A stretch of 64,000 nt of DNA from assembly GCF_965363235.1 (NCBI RefSeq), contig NC_134846.1, forward strand, positions 56,285,121 to 56,349,120, given 5' to 3'. Both the position numbers and the translations under genes were made by a program. This document shows positions 1 to 10,800 of the stretch, piece by piece. Origin of the DNA: Mytilus galloprovincialis (Eukaryota; Mollusca; Bivalvia; Mytilida; Mytilidae). The notes below the pieces were generated by a model, which saw nothing but the letters and a program-made list of their open reading frames with translations, made no database searches and was not told where the DNA came from. Each line of letters opens with the position of its first letter. Position 1 is the first letter of the stretch.

Positions 1-54
1 TTCTGCAGTTAAGAGTCAAGTTCATTTAATCCAATTTGCATCTTTTATTTCAGA

Positions 55-186
55 ATTGAATGCCTCTTTTGTAACTTCATTGGGGTGTAAAAGCGTTGAC
101 CGAAGTACGTTTTGTAATCTAAAAAAGTGCACACGGTCAACGCTTTTACATGCCTATATATGAAGTTACAAAAATAGGCATTCAAT
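55..186. repeat. Hairpin-type inverted repeat (MITE-like)
   Basis: Two arms of about 50 bp (about 55-106 and 134-186) are reverse complements. The innermost 17 bp (TGTAAAAGCGTTGACCG and its complement) are perfect and the outer part is imperfect. The loop is about 28 bp. No coding potential. A related fragment starts near 25,352. Probably a small non-autonomous DNA element; target duplication not resolved. Confidence 0.7.
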
Positions 187-899
187 ACTTATAATCATTT
201 TGTTTTGTTTTTAGCTAGGATTATGAAAACACGATTTTTATCATTAATTTACCTGTGCACTTTATTGTGGGACATCGTGTCATTTCCATTGCTGCTAGCC
301 AATCAAAATAACTTTATCATTATGAAACATACATCTAATGTATTTATTATCATTGTGATATTTAATGAAATATAGCCTTGCAGTGTCGATAAATAAGAAA
401 GCAATTTCATTTACGCCTTCTGTTAAACCTTTTTTTTTTATCCGAGCGTCACTGATGAGTATTTTTTAGACGAAATGCGTGACTGGCGCAAATACAAAAT
501 TTCGATCATGGTATTGGTTTCTATGATGAGTTTATGTGGCACTGGTAGTACTGTCCAAATGCTGTTTTACTTGTTCCAAAGGCCCACGAATTACACAAAC
601 TGTGATAATAATGAACTCAATATAGCTTATATAGTTGTTTATGCATTGTATAATTTGGTTACACTGAAAGATGTGCAACATGAGTTTATCGTTAACAATG
701 ATATACGCGAACTTTTATTGTTTTTGGAAAAAATAAATGGAATATTGTTCCAAATATAACCCATCACGAGAACTATAAAAAAAACCAGCAAACGTACAAA
801 AAAAAAAACCAAACACCAAACGATAAACATAGCCAGACATGATAAAAGCACAAAAGATGGTTGAGTTAAACCAAATTTACGTGCCAACAAATCTTCCTT

Positions 900-1005
900 C
901 ACAGATGTTATCGGATATGTTCCTTATGTCGTAACTACAATACCCTTTTCTTTTCAATCTATGAATTTGACTGTCCCTCTAGTATTTTTCGACCGTCTTT
1001 TCTAC
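900..1005 (+). repeat. Solo 3' tail of the 7.05-kb RT element family
   Basis: The last codons, stop and far 3' end of the RT element found at 7050-7965 occur here without the body: the terminal coding motif ending at the TCGTAACTAC stop region, then GACTGTCCCTCTAGTATTTTT. The middle of the 3' UTR seen in longer copies is missing. From 1005 to about 1800 I see only AT-rich sequence with a short AT microsatellite near 1135-1150. Confidence 0.65.
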
Positions 1006-1813
1006 CTTTAAGAGTGTACGTCGTTACTTTAAATTGATACAATTCGTTTTAAAACCTAAGCAGTATAGTTGACACAATTGTATGTAATTTATGTTTAAAG
1101 ACTGATTCAACCCGATTGATGACATCATTATCTAATATATATATATATATGTACCTGTTTGTTTTGCTCATATATTGTTATCAGTCAAATTGAATTGTAT
1201 GCGAATGATAATTTGAAAACCAGTTTATAAACAATTTTCCTCACAAGTAAATGTCTGTACTAAATCAGTAATATGTCAGTGTTGCCATTTTATAAGTTTC
1301 TTTCAGTTTTGAGTTTTCCTTATTTTTGCTATTTCACTTTTTATAAATTATGCGGAGAAAATCAGCAGGATCTGTGATCGATTTTTTTTTTCTTCAAATT
1401 TCTCAAATTGATTTTTTTTTATCTCGTCAATCTAGTTCTGTAATATACGCAATGGGAAATTTGTAGACTGTCAAAAGGATATCATTTTTTTCCTGCCACC
1501 AGTTTTGTTATAAAATAAAATGAATAAGTAATTATGTCGTTGATTCTTTTATCTTCCTGCATCAGTTATTTAAATAGGATACAAATAACACATATATCTG
1601 CTGTTGTATTCTTAAAGTTGTAAAGTTTATTCATTTGGTGGTATTTAATTTTATTGTGAATAATTAGTCACTGAAACAGTATATTTACTAAAACTTTATT
1701 GTTGATGCAATGAGAACAATGATTTGTTTGTAAAAATAGTTGTTAAATGTTATCGTTATAAGGAATTATTTAATTTTGAGTATACTGCGAATAGTATAAT
1801 GAAATTAGATAAA

Positions 1814-1878
1814 ATGTATAAATCATGGACTATTTTTATTTTTATTTCTAATGTACAAATGTCTTCATCACAAACAGG
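1814..1878 (+). CDS. Exon 1: signal peptide
   Basis: ATG at 1814 opens 21 codons with a short polar/basic start (MYKSW) and a hydrophobic core (TIFIFIS). A very strong donor (AGG|GTAAGT) leaves two bases, exactly the phase that exon 2 needs. Chosen over the signal-like ORF at 475, whose start lies in an interspersed repeat and whose donor gives the wrong phase. Confidence 0.65.
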
Positions 1879-4800
1879 GTAAGTACGACTAGAGTTAAAT
1901 AAACAATAAATTCAAGGCCTGTACCTATCATATTTATAGTGATAAAACATTTAAATCGCTTATACTTGTCATTAGGAATTCCCTTGAAATACAAATATTG
2001 GTGATCTTTTTTCATTATATTGTATATCTGACACTGAAGTAAATTCTTTGTTTTATGATGCACAACACAACTATTAGATGCACACATGAAGGCGATAACA
2101 CAATCAAACTTCAAAAGGGTGTACTTTAAGCATTTTCTCCATTTCGATTCTCAATTTTTTTAAAGAATTAATTCTCTTGAAGAGAACATAAAAAATACAA
2201 CCCTCCTCATTTACCTCTAGCCAATGTAGAAAAGCAAATAAACAACAGTACGCACAGTAAAACTCAGTTTAAGAGAAGTCCAAGTCCGATGTCAGAAGAG
2301 GTAACAAAAGAAAATAAACAAAAATGACAATAATACATAAATGAAAGCAGACTACTAGCAGTTACTGACATGCAAGCTCCAGACCTCAATTAAACTGATT
2401 GAAAGATTATGTCTTCATCATATGAATATCTGGCACAACCCCTCCTGTAAGGGATTAAATATTATACCATCATTAAACATATGAGGAGAACATATCCCGT
2501 GTCATGCCCACAAGTGGTTTTGGGATGAATAAGTTAAATTCCGATGCAAAGACGCTTTAAATGAATCAATATTAAGCCAAAATGAGCAATCTTTCATGAC
2601 CTGACAAAAGTATCGTAATATCTGTTTAAAGGTTTTCTTATTTTTGAGGTGAATAGTGACATTACTGTGCTTTGTAAAGAATTTGTAAAATACCTGAACT
2701 TATAAGATGTCTGCATGTTGAGTTATATTTACGAATTATGTCCTTGTACCGATGATAAAATTTAGTAAATGTTTTGACTAGTTTGTGATATAGAAAACCC
2801 TGGTGTAATAATTTTTCAGTAATACATAAATTTCTCTCGCTAAAATCTAATACTTTGTTACATACGCGAGCGAATCGTACAAGTTGAGATATATAAACGC
2901 CATAAGATGGTGACATGGGAACGTCACCATCTAAAAATGAATAATTAACGATAGGAATTGAAAAATCATCTCTTTTATCATATTTTTTTGTATTAAGCTT
3001 CTCGTTATTGATATATATATATAAAGATTGAGGAAAGGGCAGTGGTAATTGATAGCATTAGCTTTATGTTAGCATTAGCTTTGTTTAAAGTTAGTTCAGC
3101 AGGATAAATTTCTTTAGAATACATACTGAAGTCGTCATTATTGATAGCCAATTTATCATCCAAATATCTAAAAGTAATGTTCAATTTTTGTATCAGATGT
3201 TGTTTCGATGGGTCTTTTCTGATTTTAGTCATAAATTGTAACTCATAGCAATGCATGCCATATTGAATTTCTTTGAGTAAATTGAAAGCAAACTAAATAA
3301 TATTGTTATATACATATGCACATTCATGGCATTGCACAAGTCATGTTTTTCTCTGGCAGTTCATGTCGTCTGTGTCCTAATTCTAGTGGATGTTGGATGT
3401 GTACTGTTTGATAATTTAATCTTAGATGCCTGAGTTGGTTTATTAGTTGTTATTAGCCTTGAACTAGCTGTCAGTAACTGCGAGAGATCTTAAGTATACT
3501 TTGTGTCTTTTTGTTGTCGGGATGAACAAGTACCCGGCAATGTCCACTTTGTGTTTTGTTAGAGGTATTTCTATTTGAATCTATTAGATTAGTTTAGCCT
3601 TTTTCAGCTATATAGTTCTATTTTGTTATCTTGTCTTAGGTTTAGGGAGGGTTGAAATCCCGCTAACATGTTTAGCGACACAAAATTATGTGTGTATGTA
3701 TGTGCCTGTCCCAAGTCGGCGCCTGTAATTCAGTGGTTGTCGTTTGTTGCTGTGTTACATTTGGTATCTAGTGAAAGGTTGTCTCATTGTATTGCAACAA
3801 TTCTACATCTTCTTTTTTATAATGACACACAACTTTTTGACAATATTATTTTAAATGCTCTTATACTACATAATTGACGAAGTTAAACCATGCTTTAATA
3901 ACGATACAAACAAACAACAAACACAACATTGTGCTACCATTTAATTCTGCGAATTTGGCGCAGTTGGTAAGACTTCAAGCAAAACACACATTTATTTCAC
4001 ATTCAATTCACAATAATCTCTATATTTTAATGATAATTTACTATATTTTACGTACAAGTGTTAATTTTGATTTTGTTCAGTATCAAGCTTTATTTAAAGC
4101 CATAATTAAGTTAACTAGAGAAATCAATTAATTGAAGTGCTATAGCTTACTAGAAATATCAAGGTCGACCATGGATAACTATGTACGACTTATATTAAGG
4201 ACAAACGATACAACTACAGCGGAGGTAATGACGTTACTAACGTAAAATGTTATATTCGCGACGTCAAACTGTGACATACCGGTAAAAGATGTATTTTATT
4301 ATTTTTTGTTTATAGATTCAAACTTATTTGATTTGAAAACAAGACCCCTCTTTTTTAAAAGTTCATAAGTTTTATTACGTATGAAGATTATGTGTACCAG
4401 TTTAAAGGGAAAAGTCAACAATGATTTTTAAATTTGAAAATATACAGCAAAGAATTTTTGTACATGTTAAAAGCTTATTTATAAGAAGATTTTCATAATG
4501 ATTTACAAGAATCCGCTAGTGTCTATCTGTTGAAATAAAAAAAGTTAGGTATGTCTATCCCCAAAAAAATAAATTTTGAGTCAATGTCTAAATTTCATCC
4601 CCTTTTATCTCTTTAAGAAGCACATGGAGGTATTGTTTTTTAATACATATTTGAGTTTTTTTAGTTTGAAATAAGCTTGTATCGAAATTTTCGTTTTAAA
4701 ATTCATCATGGGATCGAAAATGTATTTTATCCACTCAATAGATTGATTTTACCGCTAAAATTGCACATGTTAACGAATAGAAATAAATTAAGCATCCATA

Positions 4801-7800
4801 TAGCATTTAGATGATATTCTTTAGTATTTTTATTACCTGCATCACACATTGACTGTTGAAAACGTATTTCAAAAATATCTGCAACATTTTTTCTTTAACA
4901 ACCGGAATATTAGGATAATCAGAAGCTAGTTGGTTAAATCAATAACAGTTAACAGTTCTATTTATTTATTATTCAGGCCTGGATGGTGCTCGACTACAAC
5001 TTACAGTTCAGAATCATATCAGGAGATATGTGGGTCATGGGTAACTGACACGTGTACTAGATACAAGTTAGTATTAGCATGTTATATAGAAATATTTATA
5101 TATTCATATATTGAAATTAGATTATAACCTGAATAAAAAACTATGTTTGAAAAAACATCTGTTTTCAATATGATCAACCTTGATTTACGAAGATCAATGA
5201 AGTTTTGAATATTTAAGAATAAGAAAATGAATCTTGAATGTAATGGTAGTATCTGTTTCATTTATTGTTGATTTATTTCATATTTAAATTCCTATGTTAC
5301 AATTTTTGCTGTAGAGAGGATTTTAGTTGAAGAAAATATATTTCTTAACTTCAGTTTTTCCTATTACAAAAATCTCTGTTAAAAAAGCACGATATTCAAA
5401 ATATTGAGACCAGTTTTTGTAACGTTTCACATGTATAGAGTAACATAATAATACCTACAACCAAAGAAATAAATCAAATAGTCAAAACATTTAGTAAGGG
5501 TATCAATATCTTTAAAGAAATCTCCAGTGTATGTAATTGAAAGGAAATAATAATTACTTAATGTCGCGTTATATGTGTTTACATTCATCTTGAAACTTCA
5601 AATCTAATACCTTGCAAAGCCTACTTGGATGAATATAAACGTAGAAACGGAGCGAGTTATATGATAAAGAGGGACATTAAAGAATAACATACCACTTTTT
5701 ATAGTTTAATTTAAAATGACGAATATTTCCTGTATTATATCAATTTTTTAAAACATCGCTCAACATTTGCTGGAAATAGTCCATTATGCACAACGTTCAC
5801 TATAAAAACCAAAGTAAGTATCTGAATAACGACAAACTGAAAAATACAGTGTAAATCGCACTTTCCGCTACGTGACCTAATTGTTTCAACTTTTTCATAT
5901 TGAAAAACTCTTATCTTTATGAAGAACTATTATTCCTTTCAATTCTCTTTAATGATTCTAGCAATAATCATTTTTGCACAAGCACAACATAAGAAGTCAA
6001 GATTAATTTGGATGGTTGTATTTTTTAATTTTTTTTTAGCTTTCATAGAAATGTTTGCCTCTTTATGAAAAATAATGTCTCTTGTCCTTACAGATGAACT
6101 AATTACTGTTGCAACATTATCGATATTTCTTTAACATTGTCACATAAGCGGGACGTTTGGCTTGCCATTGAACAAGGTTTATTCTACAATTTGTTTTCCA
6201 AAAGTGTCCTGTACCAAGTCAGGAAAATTCTGATAATAACTTTGTGGCTTGTGTATGAAAATAGGAAATTGAATATGGAGTATTGCTCAACAATAATACT
6301 GTAGTCAATTTCTTTCTTCTCATTACAAATTTTTTGCTTGAAGGATGGTCAGCAAATCAACTGATTATTGCTGTGAAGGTTATGCAGGACCAAATTGTGA
6401 TGCATGTATGTATTTTTATCAAAACTATTATTAAAACAAAATCAGCCCAACCAAATAATATAAAACTAACCCAAAAATTTAACAACATACGATCATAGTC
6501 TTCTAGTATTTTAAAAAGCTGAATTATAAAAAAAGACAACAAACAAGAAACTTCTGATATAAAAAAGAAGATGTGGTATGATTGCTTATGAAACATTTCT
6601 CCACAAGACACCAAAATGACAGAGAAATTAACAACTATGGGTCACTGTACGACCTTTAACAATGAACAAAGCCCATACCGCCTAGTCAGCTATAAAAGAC
6701 CCCGAAATGACAATGTAAAACAATTCAAACGAGAAAACTAACGGCCTTATTCATATAAAAAAATGAACGAAAAATTCATTCGGGTCGCTTTAGTTCACTC
6801 AACGTTTTGCTTTTTCAGGAGAGGTACGCTATAGGAAACGGATATTGTGTAAAATAAAGAGGCATTGGCTGGAATAAATTGCACAAAATAGAAAAATGTG
6901 TTTGCTTTAATATTTTAACTCATATAGTATAAAAAACAATAGTTTAATGTATCTAATGAAGAAAAAAAAACCAAATACGTTTTCTTTTCCTTCCTTTCAA
7001 GCGGATCGTTCATAGTCCTTTATCTCAGTCCATGTAAAAACTGTAATAAGTGAAATGCCACCAAATCAGAGTACGTCACATCCGGTTTCATACGAAAATT
7101 TACTATCATGAGGCTGACTTCATACAGAAACTTCTTAGGAAGAAGGACAAGAAGTTAGCAATATCATTTAACTCTACTTTCCTCTATATAGATGATGTTC
7201 TTTCACTAAATAATTCTAAATTTGGTGACTATGTTGAACGCATCTATCCCATCGAACTAGAGATAAAGTATACTACAGATACAGTTAAGTCGGCCTCATA
7301 TATTGACTTGCATCTAGAAATTGACAATGTGGGTCGGTTAAAAACAAAACTTTACGACAAAAGATATCATTTCAGCTTTCCAATTGTGAACTTTCCATTT
7401 CTAAGTAGCAACATTCCAGCAGCACCTGCAAACGGGGTATATATCTCCCAATTGATACGATATTCCCGTGCTTGCATTTCCTATCATGATTTTCTTGATA
7501 GAGGGTTGCTGCTCACAAGGAAGCTATTAAACCAAGAGTTCCAAATGGTGAAGTTGAAATCATCCCTTCGTAAATTTTACGGACGCCATCACGAGTTGGT
7601 TGACCGCTATGGAATAACCGTTTCACAAATGATATCGGATATGTTCCTTACGTCGTAACTACAATCCCCTTCCCTTTCATGAATATGACCTACCGAATTA
7701 GACTATTTACCGGATTTGTTATCACATAAGCAACACAACGGGTGCTACATATGGAGCAGGATCTGCTTACCCTTCCGGAACACCTGAGATCACCCCTATT

Positions 7801-10800
7801 TTTTTTGTGGGGTTCGTGTTGCTTATTCTTTAGTTTTCTATGTTGTGTCATGTGTACTATTGTTTGTCTGTTTGTCTTTTTTCATTTTTAGCCATGGCGT
7901 TGTCAGTTTATTTTCGATTTATTAGTTTGACTGTCCCTGTGGTATCTTTCGTCCCTCTTTTATAGGTAAATGATTCTATATTGTATTGCTGTAGAACAGT
8001 TCAGGTTAATAAACATATATCTTAGGTATTGCAAAACAATATTATTTTTTTATTCGGGGTTTATATAGAATATTTTGAAAACTTGAAATTACATGTTTAC
8101 TAAAGCTTGTTAACAGGTTACAAAATGGGGATATTTGATTTGTTAACTTCCAGGGATGGTTATTTATTGTATGCAATGCAATGGTATGTGCAATATTTTT
8201 TTATACATGTAGTACTGGACAGGTTCAAACTTTACTCATGCCAAGTATAACCTTATTTGAAACAAAGATAAATTCTGCGCAATTTTTGAAAAGTGCAAAT
8301 CTAGCCAAGACTTTTAGAGGAAAAGCAATGGTGGTATTACACCTAATAACAACTGGTGCGGGAATCTCTCGCTACATTGAAGACCTGTTGGTGACCTTCT
8401 GCTGGTTTTTTTTTCTATGGTCGGGTTGTTGTATCTTTGGCACATTTCCCATTTCCATTCTCAATTTTATTAATATGTATGTTTATATTTGGGTACACAT
8501 TTAGTTGAAATTATATTAAAAGTTTTCAAAGGTACCAGGATTATTATTTAGTACACCAGACATGCGTTTCGTCTACATACGACTAATTAGTGACGCTTAT
8601 ATCAAAATAATTATAAAGCCAAACAAGTACAAAGTTGAAGAGCATTGAGAATCCCAAATTAACAGTATTTGTATGGAAAAAGACAATAAAGATAAAATTT
8701 GCCTTTTAGTAGTTGCCCCGCAAATACGTGTCAATAACATGACCTTCAACCAGGAAGACACGTTAAGAGTAGTTACTTGCATCGCTACTGGTAGCTCATC
8801 AAATTATACATACTATCCATGGAAACATATGTCTTTAAACGGGAAATTTATAAGAGAAATAGCAGGAAACGACAGAGGAATATTGACGTTACCAGTCACC
8901 CGCACAAAAGATAGTTATCAGGACAACGGAATATATGTGTGCAAAGCTGGAAACGGAATTATTCAGCAAAGTGGATATGGTTTTGTTACTATACATGGTA
9001 GTGTATATTAGAACTTAAGTTGGTAGAACATACAAAGAAAATGGAGTGGCATCTACACATAATATGAATTTGAACAATTTATAACCTTAATTTTAATTAT
9101 AATTTTGATCCTTATTTTTTTTTTCTCATTTCCATAAAATAAAAAAACTGCATAACCCTAAAAGAGATTTTCGAAAAAAGAGTGATATAACAAGTTCGTT
9201 AAAGTTCAGTTGTCGTGAAATTAACCTTGGTATTAAAGGAGCAGAAACCAGTACTTTAAATATATAAATTTTGTTGTGATCTACTATTACTTGTTTTTTA
9301 CCATTTGATATGATTTATACTGAATTTTCTTATGTTTTCTATATTAAAAATTGAATGATCAATTGCAAAAAGTACATGAATGACAATAAAACTGATATGA
9401 ATTGTTTCCAGCAAAACCAGCCTTTATGCCAGATATCGAAGGTGCCAACATATCAAATGTGATTGGTGCAGTTGGACGACCGGTAGAGATAAAAGTTCAA
9501 GTTTTTAGTGTTCCTTCATATGAATCGGTAAATTGGTACCGTGGAATAAATAGAGATATCAAAATAATTCCCTCTCCTAAGTACAGTCTGACCGAATCAT
9601 CTGGGATAGTGGAAGGAGTATTTCATAACACAGCAGTTGACCTCGATGGATTTATTCTGACTCTCAAAATTAATAGTTTGATAATTGACGATTTTAATAC
9701 CTACACAGTTCAATTAGAAAACAATTTTGGAAGTCCTGCTCAATACAAAATAAATTTGATAAAACAATTAAAAGGTACGTGAAACATTTTCGTTCGAGAA
9801 TTAGCTGCATTATTGCATTTCTCATTGTAAATATACATTTATTTTTCCATCAGAGATAGCGTTACAATGTGTCTGTTTTATTGATCATTCCCTTAAACGC
9901 AACCAGGTAAACTCGGACTTGCAATAGTTTGGGCTTATAGAACTCAAACAAAATCTACGAACTCAGACCAACTTGAAACCATTCTCGAACAAATATGCAC
10001 AAATTTATAAGAAAGAAGTAAAATCACAAAAATATTGAACTCCGAGGAAAATTCAAATTTGACATTAAGGGGTTTGAGCGTTCCCAAAAGAGATATTTTA
10101 TAAAAACGATTTGGAGAAACAAAACGTATGATGTTTATTTTTATAGACTTAAAAAAACTTGTGAAACAAAGCTGTTAATAAATCTTGATTTAATTTTTTT
10201 TGTAAATTTCAGACATTCGTTCAAGTCGAGATATTAACATCCCATTAATAATTGTTGGCAGCATTATTTGTGGAATAATAGTGATGATTGTAGGAGCAAT
10301 CATTGTATTCGTTTTACGAAAATCAGGTATAACATTTATGTACCATCCTCCCGGAATAGATATATTATTATAAACGACAACAAGAGACTTACAAGCTCCT
10401 AATTTAGGATAGACACGATCACATGTGGCGGGTTTAAACCTGTTTTCTGCCGTCAAAACCTCTCCCTAGTGTTGTACCACCGTCTCAGTATAGGCTATAC
10501 TGAGACGGTGGTACAACAGTAATACATAAGAACAAACTATACAAATCAATTCAAAAGAGCTTACTCATAAAAATCATGTTTCTTAGACAAAACTTTCATA
10601 CAATACGCATGTAACACCCAATGGATTTAGTGAAAAACGTCATTAACAGTAAGAGAAAAACATGACCTTGTGCTTTGCCAAAATTTAGGTATCGACCGAT
10701 TGTAGAATTGTGTTGTTTTGCCCGATATTGTAAACAATGTGACGTAATTTTTTTGTCATTTTTTACAATTTTGAATATGACGTCACTTGGCGTTGAGGTT

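Noticed and set aside
475..759. Signal-peptide-like ORF with a good donor at 545, as exon 1 of the receptor
   Set aside because: Its start lies in a diverged copy of the 'GAGCGTCACTGATGAGT' part of a dispersed repeat. The donor leaves phase 1 whereas the EMI exon needs phase 2. The exon at 1814 fits phase and has a stronger donor.
6283..6498. 71-codon plus-strand ORF
   Set aside because: It overlaps the 62-nt EMI exon in a different frame; the spliced frame gives the cysteine pattern and this one does not.
8181..8504. 107-codon ORF
   Set aside because: Most of it is the 'ATGGTCGGGTTGTTG' interspersed repeat, which recurs at 14.8 and 61.1 kb.
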